From contig NZ_JACCBA010000001.1 of the NCBI RefSeq assembly GCF_013409365.1, positions 7,936,001-8,000,000 on the forward strand: a DNA stretch of 64,000 nucleotides, written 5' to 3'. A model generated the notes under the pieces. The model was not told the DNA's origin, ran no database searches, and saw only the letters and a list, made by a program, of their open reading frames with translations. This DNA comes from Actinomadura luteofluorescens. Its GTDB lineage: Bacteria > Actinomycetota > Actinomycetes > Streptosporangiales > Streptosporangiaceae. Shown here piece after piece: positions 1 through 9,692 of this stretch (position 1 is its first letter; each line of letters opens with the position of its first letter). The translations under genes and the position numbers were made by a program.

Positions 1-1
1 C

Positions 2-3000
2 CAGCTCGACCTCGGCGCCGTCAAGGACCTCGCGTCGGTCAAGCTGTACCCGCGCACGGACCTGATGACGGCCGACGGCAAGACGCCGAACTTCCCCGTC
101 GACTTCACGCTGCAGACCTCCGACTCGGCGGACGGCCCGTTCGCCACCGCCAGGACCGTCACCGGCCAGGAGCCGCCGCCCGCCTACCAGACGGACCTGC
201 CGCGGCTGCCCCTCCTCGCCCGGCAGTTCTCGCTGAAGGACAAGGTGCGGTCCGCGCGGCTCTACATCACCGCGCTCGGCATCTACGACGCCACCGTCAA
301 CGGCCGCCCGGTGAGCGACGCCGTCCTGGAACCGCCGAACACCGACTACCGCAAGCGCGCCGAGTACGCGGCCTACGACGTCACTAAGCTGCTGCGGCGC
401 GGCGGCAACGCGATCGGCGTCCGGCTCGGCAACGGCACCTACAACGTCACCTCCACCAGCGACCGCTACACCAAGTACGTCGGGGCGCAGGGCGCGCCGA
501 AGCTGCTCGCCCAGCTGGAGGTCACGCTCGCGGACGGGACCACCGCCCGGGTCGCCACCGACCGGTCCTGGCGCACCGACCTCGGCCCGACCACGTTCAC
601 GCACTGGTACGGCGGTGAGGACGAGGACGCCCGCCTCGCGCGCGACGGCTGGGACGGGCCGTCGGCGGACCTGGCGTCCTGGCGCCCGGCCGCCGAGGCG
701 CCCGACCCCGGCATCGCGCTCACCGCGCGCATGTCACCCGCGATCGTGCCCGTCGGCCGCCGCCGGACCGTGAAGGTCACGCAGCCCGAGAAGGGCACCT
801 ACGTCTTCGACCTCGGCGAGAACATCGCCGGCTGGCCGCAGATCCGGGTCGGCGGCGCGCGCGGGACGGAACTGACGCTCAAGCCGGGGGAGCGGCTCGG
901 TGCGGACGGCCTCGTCGAGCAGGGCACGATGATCGCCGGCGGTGCGCGGCGCCCCCCGGTCGAGGACCACTACACCCTCGCCGGGAAGGGCGCGGAGACC
1001 TGGCACCCCCGCTTCGTCTACCACGGCTTCCGCTACCTCCAGGTGACGGGCCTGCCGTCCGCGCCGGACGCGGACGCCGTGTCGGCCGTCGTGCTGCGCG
1101 CGGGCAACGCCTCCGCCGGATCGTTCGAGAGCTCCGACCTGCTGCTGAACGGCATCCACACGATCATCGACCGGTCGATCCAGGGCAACATGTACAGCAT
1201 CCTGACCGACTGCCCCGACCGGGAGAAGCTCGGCTGGCTGGAGGAGACCCAGCTCGTCCAGGGGTCGGTCACCCGCAACTACGACGTCGCCGCCTACTAC
1301 CCGGCGCTGCTGCGCAACATGGCCGAGGCGCAGACCTCCGACGGGCTCGTCCCCGACATCGCGCCCGAGTACGTCCAGTTCTCCGGCGGCGTCCGCGACG
1401 ACCCGAACTGGGGCAGCGCCATCATCCTGGCGGCCTGGCAGCACTACCGCACCTACGGTGACACCCGCCCGCTGCGCGACTTCTACCCGAACATGCAGCG
1501 CTACCTGGACTACCTGACCTCCAAGGCCAAGGGGAACCTGCTCGACTACGGCCTCGGCGACTGGGCCGCCGTCGACAAGACCACGCCGCGCGGGATCGCC
1601 GCCACGTACGGCTACCAGCGCAGCGCCGCCGCGCTCGCCTCCGTCGCCGGGCTGCTCGGCAAGGACGACGACGCCGCCCGCTACCGCAAGCTCGCGGGCG
1701 ACATCGCCGGCGCCTTCAACGCCGAGTACCTGGACGAGGCCAGGCACACCTACGGCTCCGGCAGCCAGGCCGGGGACGCGTTCGCGCTCGACCTCGGCAT
1801 CGTCCCGGAGGGGCAGCGGAAGGCCGTCCTCGACCACCTCGTCGCCTCCGTCAAGGCCAAGGGGTACCACCTCACGGTCGGTGAGATCGCGCTGCCCGCG
1901 CTGTTCCGGGTGCTGTCGGCGGCCGGGCGCGACGACGTCATCCTCACCGTCGCGCAGCAGGTCACCGACCCCAGCTACGGCTACCAGGTCGTGCACGGCG
2001 CGACCGCGCTCACCGAGTACTGGGACGGCCCGACCGGCTACGGCTCCCAGAACCACTTCATGCTGGGCGCCATCGACGAGTGGTTCGGCGCCGGGCTCGC
2101 CGGGATCGGCCAGGCCGCCGACTCGGTCGCGTTCGGCAGGCTCGTGGTCCGGCCCGCCGTCGTCGGCGACCTGACCCGCGCCGCCTCCACCTACCGCACG
2201 CCGCGCGGCGCCGTCTCCAGCGCGTGGCGCCGGTCCGGGCACGACCTGCGGCTCGACGTGACCGTCCCGCCGGGCGCGCCCGCGCGCGTGGAGGTGCCGC
2301 TGCTCGGCGCGTCCGGCGCCCAGGCCCCGGCCGGCGCCAAGGCCCTCGGCGTCCAGGACGGGCGAGCCGTCTACGAGGTCGGATCCGGGTCCTGGACGTT
2401 CACCGTCCGCACCCCCGGCTCCGTGCGGCAGGACCGGACCCAGCTCGCCGTCGAACCCCCGTTCGGCGCCGACGTCCCCGTCATCGAGGGCGAGTCCTCG
2501 AAGGCCCGGTTCCGCGTCACCAACCTCGAACGCCGCGCCGTCACCGTCCCGGTGAAGGCCGCAGCGTCGGACGGCTTCACGGCCGAGGCCGCGGGACGGG
2601 TCACGATCCCCGCGGGCGGCTCCACCGAGGTCCCGGTCACGATCGGGCGCACCGGCGCCGCGACGGACGGGACCGTCACCCTCACCGTCGACGACGAGAG
2701 CGTGCGGGCACCGGTGCGCGTCACCGGGAACCTCGTGCGCGTCGCCGAGATGTCGGCCTCCAGCACCCACAGCGGCTCGTCGCCCGCGTGGGCCAACGAC
2801 GGCGGCACCGACTCCCGCGTCTGGCTCAACGGCGTCGGCGGATGGAACGACGACACCGCCGGGGACTTCCCCGACACCCTCACCGCCACCTGGGACGGGC
2901 CGCGCCGCGTCGGCCGCGTGAAGGTCTTCACGCTCGACGACCCGGCGCACCCGGCCGCCAAGACCGGCATCCGCGACTTCGACGTCCAGGCACGCGTGGA

Positions 3001-3160
3001 CGGGACGTGGACGACGGTCGGCACCGTCACCGGCAGCACCGCCGGGACGGTCGAGAAGACCTTCGCGCCCGTCGAGGCGTCGGCGCTCCGGCTCCTCGTC
3101 CACGACTCCAACGACCACAACTACAGCCGCGTCATCGAGCTGGAGGGCTACACCTCATGA
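2..3160 (+). CDS. GH78 alpha-L-rhamnosidase with C-terminal discoidin-like domain (5' end outside window)
   Basis: This enzyme should release terminal alpha-L-rhamnose from glycans or glycosides outside the cell. The frame is open from base 2. The first ATG at 65 is internal, because the codons before it continue a beta-rich segment that matches the paralogue at 18013-21207, so the true start lies upstream. In order there is the tail of an F5/8C-like domain, a Bac_rhamnosid_N-type beta domain (about 230-620), a concanavalin-like domain, the six-hairpin barrel and a C-terminal beta domain. A region from about 2450 to 3157 then resembles an Ig-like linker plus a discoidin-type carbohydrate-binding domain, which the paralogue lacks. 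The acid-motif region DCPDREKLGWLEE lies at 1208-1246 and a second conserved Glu sits in LTEYWDG near 2015. The stop overlaps the next start (ATGA). Family is secure; substrate is unknown. Confidence 0.93.
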   Translation, partial: QLDLGAVKDLASVKLYPRTDLMTADGKTPNFPVDFTLQTSDSADGPFATARTVTGQEPPPAYQTDLPRLPLLARQFSLKDKVRSARLYITALGIYDATVNGRPVSDAVLEPPNTDYRKRAEYAAYDVTKLLRRGGNAIGVRLGNGTYNVTSTSDRYTKYVGAQGAPKLLAQLEVTLADGTTARVATDRSWRTDLGPTTFTHWYGGEDEDARLARDGWDGPSADLASWRPAAEAPDPGIALTARMSPAIVPVGRRRTVKVTQPEKGTYVFDLGENIAGWPQIRVGGARGTELTLKPGERLGADGLVEQGTMIAGGARRPPVEDHYTLAGKGAETWHPRFVYHGFRYLQVTGLPSAPDADAVSAVVLRAGNASAGSFESSDLLLNGIHTIIDRSIQGNMYSILTDCPDREKLGWLEETQLVQGSVTRNYDVAAYYPALLRNMAEAQTSDGLVPDIAPEYVQFSGGVRDDPNWGSAIILAAWQHYRTYGDTRPLRDFYPNMQRYLDYLTSKAKGNLLDYGLGDWAAVDKTTPRGIAATYGYQRSAAALASVAGLLGKDDDAARYRKLAGDIAGAFNAEYLDEARHTYGSGSQAGDAFALDLGIVPEGQRKAVLDHLVASVKAKGYHLTVGEIALPALFRVLSAAGRDDVILTVAQQVTDPSYGYQVVHGATALTEYWDGPTGYGSQNHFMLGAIDEWFGAGLAGIGQAADSVAFGRLVVRPAVVGDLTRAASTYRTPRGAVSSAWRRSGHDLRLDVTVPPGAPARVEVPLLGASGAQAPAGAKALGVQDGRAVYEVGSGSWTFTVRTPGSVRQDRTQLAVEPPFGADVPVIEGESSKARFRVTNLERRAVTVPVKAAASDGFTAEAAGRVTIPAGGSTEVPVTIGRTGAATDGTVTLTVDDESVRAPVRVTGNLVRVAEMSASSTHSGSSPAWANDGGTDSRVWLNGVGGWNDDTAGDFPDTLTATWDGPRRVGRVKVFTLDDPAHPAAKTGIRDFDVQARVDGTWTTVGTVTGSTAGTVEKTFAPVEASALRLLVHDSNDHNYSRVIELEGYTS

Positions 3161-6100
3161 CCCGTTCCAAGGCCCGGCTGCTCGCGGTCCCCGCGGCCGC
3201 GCTCGTGGCCCTGTCCGGCCTCGCGGTCGCCGGGGCCGCGCAGGCCGCCCCGCCGTCCGGTCCAGGCGTCCCGGCCCTGACCCGCGCGACCTTCGCCGAC
3301 CCCCCGGCGTCCGTGCGGCCCAAGTACCGCTGGTGGCAGCCCCTGGCCCACACCGACGACAGGGAACTGGCCGCGGAGCTCGAACAGATCAGGAAGGCGG
3401 GCGGCGGGGGAGCCGAGGTCGCCCCGTTCAGTGTGGAGGGCGCCGGCAACAACTCCCCGGAGTTCCTGAAGACCTACGGGTGGGGCACCCCGCTGTGGGC
3501 GCAGAAGACCCGGACGATGCTGGCCGCCGCCAAGGCCAACGGCCTCGGCCTGGACTTCACCATCGGCCCGCGCTGGCCCGCGACGGTCCCCACCGTGAAC
3601 GACGTCAACGATCCGAGCGCGCAGCAGCAGGTCGTCTTCTCCCACGAGTTCCACAAGGGCGGCACCGGCAGGTCCGGTGCGCTGCCGGCGAACTTCAACG
3701 TCGCGCCGCCCGCCGGCGCGAAGAAGACGCTCATCGCGGCTCTCGTCGCCAAGTGCGCCGACGCGGGCTGCGCCTCGTCAAGCGGCCCGCGGATGCTGGA
3801 CCGCGCGAGTGTCACCGACGTCACCTCCAAGGTGGACGCGCAGGGCGGCCTCGCGGTCGACTTCCCCGGCGACGGCGAGAGCACCTACGCGCTGATCGCC
3901 TTCTACCAGACGCCCAGTGGGCAGTCCCTGTCCGGCTACACCGCGACCGGCACCAACTACGCCCTCGACCCGTTCAGCAAGGTCGGAGCGAAGGCGACCA
4001 CGGACTTCTACGACGAGCACATCCTCACCCCCGACGTGCGGAAGCTGCTCGCCCAGATGGGCGAGAGCGACCTGTTCGAGGACTCGCTCGAACTCGGCAC
4101 CACCCAGAAGTGGACGTCCGAGCTGGTCGGCCAGTGGACGAAGCTGCGCGGCTACTCGCCGGTCGAGGTGCTCCCCGCCCTCGCCGGCGCCGGTGACCAG
4201 GGCATCACCGACCGGCCGTTCTTCGACTTCGGCGGCGGCGCCGGCGCCCGGGTCCGCACCGACTACCGGCAGACCCTCAGCGACCTCTACATCCGCAACC
4301 GGCTCGACGTGCTGCGCGAGTGGGCCCACAAGCACCACATCAGCACCCGCATCCAGCCCTACGGCATCCCGGTGGACGTCCCGGAGGCCGCCTCGCACGT
4401 CGACGTCCCCGAGGGCGAGTCCCTCGCGTTCGGGCAGTCGGTCGGGGCCTACAGCAACGTGCAGGACTACCGGGTCGTCGCCACGGGCGCGCACGTGTCC
4501 GGGCGGCCGGTGGTGTCGGACGAGTGCTGCGCCTTCTCCGGCTCGGTGTGGGGCTCGACGGCCGGCGCCGGAACGGACGCCTCGAACCTCCAGGCGGTCT
4601 ACCGGGGCTTCGCCGGCGGTGTCAACCAGGTCGTCTGGCACGGCTTCCCGTACCTGAGCAGGGGGCCCGCGGGCGCCGGACCGCAGTCGGCCTGGCCCGG
4701 CATGACCTACGGCGGCAACACCTCCTACTCGGAGGCGTTCGGCGACAAGGGCGGCCCGAACTGGGCCGACTACCGGGCGGTCAACGACAGCCTGGCCCGG
4801 ATGCAGCTCGTGCTGCGGCAGGGCAAGCCCCGGTTCGACCTGGCCGTGTACTGGCAGGACTTCGGGATGAACGGCACCGGCACCACCGGGAGCGGGTCGA
4901 ACAAGCTGATCCAGAGCACCTCGGCGCTGGCGTCGTCCGGATACACCTACGAGTACCTCAGCCCGGCGCTGCTGCGGCGCAAGGACGCCTCCTTCTCCCG
5001 CGGCGCCCTGTTCGGCGACCGCTCCGCCTACCACGCGGTGCTGCTGAACGACCAGAAGACGATGCCGGTCGACGCCGCGGAGAAGCTGCTCCGGCTCGCG
5101 CGGCAGGGGCTGCCGGTCGTCATCGTCGGGGACGTTCCGGGCACGGTGCCCGGCAACGGCGACACCGCACGGCAGGACGCGCGGCTGAAGTCGGCCGTCT
5201 CCGAACTCCTCAAGCAGCGCGGCGTGGTGCGGGTGGCGAGCGAGGCGGACGCGCCGGACGCGCTGCGGCGCCTGAACGTCACGCCCGCCGCCACGCCGCA
5301 CGACGGCTCGGGCGCGATCCTCGACGTGCGCCGCCAGGCGGGCTCCACCGACTACTACTACCTGTACAACCAGACGAACACCGCGACCGCGCAGAAGGTC
5401 ACCCTGACCGGCGAGGGCGTCCCCTACCGGCTGGACACCTGGACCGGGAAGATCACCCCGATCAGCGGCTACACGTCCGGGCACGGCACCGTCACCGTCC
5501 CGGTCCGGCTGGCCGCGAACGACGCCGCGTTCATCGCGGTCACGCCGCGGCACGACGCCACCTTCACCGGCCGCCCGCAGGCCGCCCGCCCGCCGGGCGG
5601 GCAGAGCACGGCGGCCGTCCCGCCGCCGGTGAAGCTCGACGAGTGGTCGCTGTCGGTGGACTCCTGGGGCCCCGGGCCCTCCGGACGGCCCGGCGACACC
5701 GCGCACAAGACGCTCGGGCCGGTCACGGTGAAGGCCGGGGAGGGCGGCGCGCTGCCCGCCTGGTCGGCGATCACCAAGGCCAACGGCTACCCCGTGGACC
5801 TCGCGGACGTCTCGGGCGTGGGCACCTACACCGCGAACGTCGCCCTGGACGACGGCTGGAAGGGCATCGACTCGGCCGCGCTCGACCTCGGGACGCCGGT
5901 GGACACCGTCCGGGTGAACGTCAACGGCCACGACCTCCCGCCGCTGAACCAGGCCGACCTGCGGCACGTCCAGGTGGGCCGGTACCTGCGGCCCGGGAAC
6001 AACACGATCACCGTGCGGGTCGCCTCCACGCTGCTCAACGCGGTCCGCGCCGCGCCCGGCACCGGGGCCTCGTCCCGGTCGCCGATGGACTACGGGCTGT

Positions 6101-6879
6101 TCGGCCCCGCCGTCCTCACCCCGTCCGGCGGCGACCGGCCGGTGCTGACCGCCGAGGCGCTCGAACCGGAGCTGCCGCTGGCGGACGGCGGCTACAACCG
6201 CGCGAACGTGCTCGTCACCAACGCCTCCGGGCGCGCGGCGAACGTGACGGTCACCGCGTCCGCGGCCGAGGGGGTCAGCGCCGAGCCGGAGCGGGGCCGC
6301 GTGGCGGTGCCCGCCGGGGGCTCGGTGACGGTGCCCGTCGGGCTGCGCGGCAAGGGCGTCGCGTCCGGCGCGAGCACCCTGAAGGTGACCGCGCGCAGCG
6401 ACGCCGGACCGTCCGCCGTCACGGCGGTGACCCTGCGGCACTCCGGTGACCTCGCCCTCAACCCGGGCGGCACGCCGTTCCCGCGGGTGGTCGCCGACGC
6501 CGGACAGGACCGGTACCCGGCCAAGCTCGCCGTGGACGGATCACCGAGCACGTTCTGGGTGTCGTGGGGACGCGCCGCAGGCCAGGGACCGACCCCCGCC
6601 GACCCGGTCCGCTACGGCGTCGACTTCGGCGCGCCGGTCGAGTTCGGCTCGGTCGTCGTGGGCGGGCGCTCCAACTACGGGCCGCGCGACTACGGCGTCC
6701 AGGTCTCCTCGGACGGCCGGAACTGGCGCACCGTGGCCACCGCCACGGACACGCCCAAGGAGGGCGGGACGACGGCCTTCGCCAAGGTCAGCGCCCGCTA
6801 CGTGCGCCTGGACATCACCAGGAGCTGGGACGGCATCGGCGCGAACGTGCAGATGAGCGGGTTCTCCGTAAGGCCGTAG
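3157..6879 (+). CDS. Secreted GH106 alpha-L-rhamnosidase with discoidin-like C-terminus
   Basis: The product has 1240 residues. The start is the ATG of the ATGA overlap with the upstream gene, because it opens a classical Sec signal peptide: positive MTRSK, a hydrophobic stretch, then AQA-A near residue 30. The motif PKYRWWQPL followed by an EIxQIxxAGGGGAE-like segment marks the GH106 barrel. LFEDSLELG and DVPEGESLAFG are segments shared with the second GH106 gene at 12875 and probably contribute catalytic or calcium-binding acids (family knowledge). Beta-sandwich domains follow, and the last 140 or so residues look like an F5/8 type C domain. GH106 enzymes are retained for rhamnose in complex pectic side chains or glycosides. 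A perfect terminator hairpin lies just downstream, so this may end a transcript with the preceding GH78 gene. Confidence 0.92.
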   Translation: MTRSKARLLAVPAAALVALSGLAVAGAAQAAPPSGPGVPALTRATFADPPASVRPKYRWWQPLAHTDDRELAAELEQIRKAGGGGAEVAPFSVEGAGNNSPEFLKTYGWGTPLWAQKTRTMLAAAKANGLGLDFTIGPRWPATVPTVNDVNDPSAQQQVVFSHEFHKGGTGRSGALPANFNVAPPAGAKKTLIAALVAKCADAGCASSSGPRMLDRASVTDVTSKVDAQGGLAVDFPGDGESTYALIAFYQTPSGQSLSGYTATGTNYALDPFSKVGAKATTDFYDEHILTPDVRKLLAQMGESDLFEDSLELGTTQKWTSELVGQWTKLRGYSPVEVLPALAGAGDQGITDRPFFDFGGGAGARVRTDYRQTLSDLYIRNRLDVLREWAHKHHISTRIQPYGIPVDVPEAASHVDVPEGESLAFGQSVGAYSNVQDYRVVATGAHVSGRPVVSDECCAFSGSVWGSTAGAGTDASNLQAVYRGFAGGVNQVVWHGFPYLSRGPAGAGPQSAWPGMTYGGNTSYSEAFGDKGGPNWADYRAVNDSLARMQLVLRQGKPRFDLAVYWQDFGMNGTGTTGSGSNKLIQSTSALASSGYTYEYLSPALLRRKDASFSRGALFGDRSAYHAVLLNDQKTMPVDAAEKLLRLARQGLPVVIVGDVPGTVPGNGDTARQDARLKSAVSELLKQRGVVRVASEADAPDALRRLNVTPAATPHDGSGAILDVRRQAGSTDYYYLYNQTNTATAQKVTLTGEGVPYRLDTWTGKITPISGYTSGHGTVTVPVRLAANDAAFIAVTPRHDATFTGRPQAARPPGGQSTAAVPPPVKLDEWSLSVDSWGPGPSGRPGDTAHKTLGPVTVKAGEGGALPAWSAITKANGYPVDLADVSGVGTYTANVALDDGWKGIDSAALDLGTPVDTVRVNVNGHDLPPLNQADLRHVQVGRYLRPGNNTITVRVASTLLNAVRAAPGTGASSRSPMDYGLFGPAVLTPSGGDRPVLTAEALEPELPLADGGYNRANVLVTNASGRAANVTVTASAAEGVSAEPERGRVAVPAGGSVTVPVGLRGKGVASGASTLKVTARSDAGPSAVTAVTLRHSGDLALNPGGTPFPRVVADAGQDRYPAKLAVDGSPSTFWVSWGRAAGQGPTPADPVRYGVDFGAPVEFGSVVVGGRSNYGPRDYGVQVSSDGRNWRTVATATDTPKEGGTTAFAKVSARYVRLDITRSWDGIGANVQMSGFSVRP

Positions 6880-6885
6880 GCCGGA

Positions 6886-6915
6886 GGGCCGGGGGCGCGA
6901 GGGCGCCCCCGGCCC
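6886..6915 (+). terminator. GC-rich hairpin terminator
   Basis: A perfect 13-bp stem (6886-6898 with 6903-6915) has a 4-nt loop and starts 7 bp after the GH106 stop codon. There is no T-tract, which is usual for actinobacterial terminators. It separates the first two rhamnosidase genes from the third. Confidence 0.7.
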
Positions 6916-6966
6916 CGTCCGGCGGATGACCCCAAGCCGCAGCAACGAACTGGAGGACCACTCCTC

Positions 6967-9681
6967 ATGATCCGTTCCAAGACGTTCCGCGTCGCCGCCG
7001 CGGCCGGGCTCTCGGCCGCCGTGGTGGCGCTTCCCGGGACCGCGCAGGCCGCGTTGAAGGCCGGGCACGCGCCGCAGGCGCCGGCCGGGCTGACCGTGGG
7101 GGACCAGGCCCGCCCGCTGAGCGTGGAGGGGGCGCCGCTGTTCGGGTGGACGCCCCGTGACCGCGACCCCGGGGAGGTGCAGAGCGCGTACGAGATCATC
7201 GTGCGGGGGCCGTCCGGCACGGCGGTCTGGGACAGCGGCCGGGTCCGGTCGGGGAGCCAGGAGTACGTGCGGTACGCCGGGCCGTCGCTCGCGCCGGAAA
7301 CGTCCTACACATGGACCGTCCGGACCTGGGACGCCTCTGGAAAGCGCTCTCCTTGGGCGCGGCCCGCCGCGTTCGACACCGGCCTCTCCGACCGGGACTG
7401 GCAGGCCACCTGGATCCGGCGCACCACCGCGGACGCCGACGACTACACGCTCGCCCGCAAGGACTTCACGGTCGGCGGGTCGAAGGTCGTGCGGGCCCGC
7501 GTGCACATCGCGGCCGGCCAGCAGTACGCACTGCACCTGAACGGCGAGACCGTCGACCGCGGCCCGGCCTTCGAGTACGCCGACGACGGCTTCTACAAGA
7601 CCGTCGACGTCACCTCGAAGGTGAAGGCCGGGCGGCCCGCCACGATCGGTGCGCTCTACCACTGGTACGGGTCGGGGCAGGGGCGTCCGAAGGGGGAGCC
7701 CGGCCTGCTCGTCCGGCTGGTCATCGACCACGCCGACGGGACCCGGCAGGTCGTCGTCACCGACGGGACGTGGAAGGTCACGCGCGCCCCCTGGAAGAAG
7801 GCGCCGAAGCGCAACGGAGACGCCGGCGACTACGTCGAGGACATCGACGGCACCGCCGCCCCGCTCGGCTGGGACGAGCCGGGGCACGACGCGTCCGCCT
7901 GGCAGGACCCCCAGGTCGTCGGGGTCCATCCCGCGTCCGGGTTCAAGCACCTGCACGGGCAGGAGACCGCGCTCTCGTACCAGGCCGTCCGGCCCGTGAA
8001 GGTCACGCGGCTGGACTCGGGCGCGCTGGTCGCCGACTTCGGGAAGGTGATCCCGGCCGTTCCGGTGGTGCGGTTCCGCGACGGCGTCGCCGGCCGCCAC
8101 GTAGACATGCACGCCTCCTACGTCCTCAACGACGACGGGACGGTCTCCCGCTCCAAGGACGACAACCAGGACACCGACCTCAGTTACGGCTACACCCAGC
8201 GCGCAGGCGACCAGACCTTCCGGCCCCTCACCTATGTCGGCTTCCGCTACCTGGAGATCGCGCCGGACGCCGGAGCCGAGGCCGGCGACGTCTCCGCCGT
8301 CCTCCAGCACGACGAGGTGACCCGCGGTGGCCGCCTCCACACGTCCGACGCGGGAGTGAACGCGGCCTACGACCTGATGGCGCGGTCGGCGCTGTACGGG
8401 TCGCAGTCCCAGTTCCTCGACACCCCGACCCGGGAGAAGGGGCAGTTCCTCGGCGACTCGGTCGACACCTCGCTCGCCATGATGGGCGCCTACGGGGAGC
8501 GGCGGCTGACCCGGCAGGCGATCCGCGAGTTCATCGCGTCGCAGGCGCGGTACTGGCCGGACGGGCGCCTCAACGCGGTCTACCCGAACGGCGACGGCAA
8601 GCGCGACATCCCCGACTACACCGAGATGTTCCCCGGCTGGATCTGGGACTACTACGAGCAGTCCGGCGACGCGTCCACCCTGGCGGAGGCCTACCCCGTG
8701 ATGAGCGCGGTCGCCGGCTACGTCCGCCGCTACATCGCGGAGGGGACTGGGCTGGTCACCAACCTCGAAGGAGGGTCCGGGCAGTACAGGTACGGCATCA
8801 TCGACTGGCCCGCGACCATGCGCTACGGGCACGACATGGACACCGCCGCCCGCACGGTCATCAACGTGCTCGGCGTGGACGTCCTGAACGCCACCGCCCG
8901 CGCCGCCGACGCGCTCGGCAGGAATGGTGACGCGGAGGCGCTGCGCAAGGACGCCGGGACGCTCACCGGCAACATCAACGCCAAGCTCCGCCGTTCCGAC
9001 GGCGTCTACATCGACGGCCTGAAGAGCGACGGCGCCCAGAGCACGCACGCCTCGCAGATCGCCAACGCCTACGCGCTCGCCTACGGCGTCGCGCCCGCCG
9101 ACGGGCGGGAGAAGGTCGAGTCGTACATCGCCGGGCTCGGCATGCAGATGGGACCGATGACCGCGCACCGGCTGCTGGAGGCGCTCGGCGGCCGTCCCGC
9201 GGACGTCGTCACCCGCCTCACCGACACGAAGGGGCCGGGCTGGGGCAACATCCTCGCGCGCGGCGGCACCTTCACCTGGGAGTCGTGGGACGCCCCCGAG
9301 ACCGGGCAGAGCTTCTCCCACCCCTGGGGCGCGACGTCGCTGGTCGAGGTGCAGCAGACCCTCCTCGGCGTCACCGTGACCGCCCCGGCCTCGGCCGCCG
9401 TCCGGATCAGGCCGCCGCTGACCGGGCTCGACCGCGCGTCCGGGACCGTCCCGCTGCAGCGCGGAGACGTCGGCGTCACGTGGAAGCGCGCCGGCCGCGG
9501 CTTCTCCCTCGACGCGGACATCCCGGTCAACGTCCGCGCCGAGATCCACGTCCCGGCGCGTTCGGCCGGTGACGTCCACGTCTCCGGACCGGGCGGTGCC
9601 CGCTTCACCGGGATGAAGGACGGCTACGCCGTCTTCGAAGCCGGCTCCGGGCACCTCACCTTCCGATCCGACCACCGCTGA
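6967..9681 (+). CDS. Secreted GH78 alpha-L-rhamnosidase
   Basis: The 904-residue protein starts with a Sec signal peptide (MIRSKTFR, an alanine-rich core, then AQA-A near residue 28). A GGAGGA ribosome site lies about 10 bp before the ATG. Domains in order are an N-terminal fibronectin-like rhamnosidase domain (residues about 35-135), a Bac_rhamnosid_N domain (about 140-330), a concanavalin-like domain, the six-hairpin catalytic barrel (about 450-800) and a C-terminal beta domain. The acid motif reads DTPTREKGQFLGD near 8420-8456, and the later conserved Glu is in TWESWDAPETG near 9277. This is a standard complete GH78 architecture without extra binding domains. The gene is 85 bp downstream of the previous stop, behind a terminator, and 11 bp upstream of the next gene, so it probably begins a new transcript. 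Confidence 0.93.
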   Translation: MIRSKTFRVAAAAGLSAAVVALPGTAQAALKAGHAPQAPAGLTVGDQARPLSVEGAPLFGWTPRDRDPGEVQSAYEIIVRGPSGTAVWDSGRVRSGSQEYVRYAGPSLAPETSYTWTVRTWDASGKRSPWARPAAFDTGLSDRDWQATWIRRTTADADDYTLARKDFTVGGSKVVRARVHIAAGQQYALHLNGETVDRGPAFEYADDGFYKTVDVTSKVKAGRPATIGALYHWYGSGQGRPKGEPGLLVRLVIDHADGTRQVVVTDGTWKVTRAPWKKAPKRNGDAGDYVEDIDGTAAPLGWDEPGHDASAWQDPQVVGVHPASGFKHLHGQETALSYQAVRPVKVTRLDSGALVADFGKVIPAVPVVRFRDGVAGRHVDMHASYVLNDDGTVSRSKDDNQDTDLSYGYTQRAGDQTFRPLTYVGFRYLEIAPDAGAEAGDVSAVLQHDEVTRGGRLHTSDAGVNAAYDLMARSALYGSQSQFLDTPTREKGQFLGDSVDTSLAMMGAYGERRLTRQAIREFIASQARYWPDGRLNAVYPNGDGKRDIPDYTEMFPGWIWDYYEQSGDASTLAEAYPVMSAVAGYVRRYIAEGTGLVTNLEGGSGQYRYGIIDWPATMRYGHDMDTAARTVINVLGVDVLNATARAADALGRNGDAEALRKDAGTLTGNINAKLRRSDGVYIDGLKSDGAQSTHASQIANAYALAYGVAPADGREKVESYIAGLGMQMGPMTAHRLLEALGGRPADVVTRLTDTKGPGWGNILARGGTFTWESWDAPETGQSFSHPWGATSLVEVQQTLLGVTVTAPASAAVRIRPPLTGLDRASGTVPLQRGDVGVTWKRAGRGFSLDADIPVNVRAEIHVPARSAGDVHVSGPGGARFTGMKDGYAVFEAGSGHLTFRSDHR

Positions 9682-9692
9682 GGAGCACGGAG

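Noticed and set aside
734..3118. Long minus-strand open frame antisense to the first rhamnosidase gene
   Set aside because: It is a shadow of high-GC codon bias; the translation is Gly/Arg/Val-rich low complexity without any family pattern. The same applies to other long antisense frames such as 3778-6441, 12323-15601 and 17749-20997.
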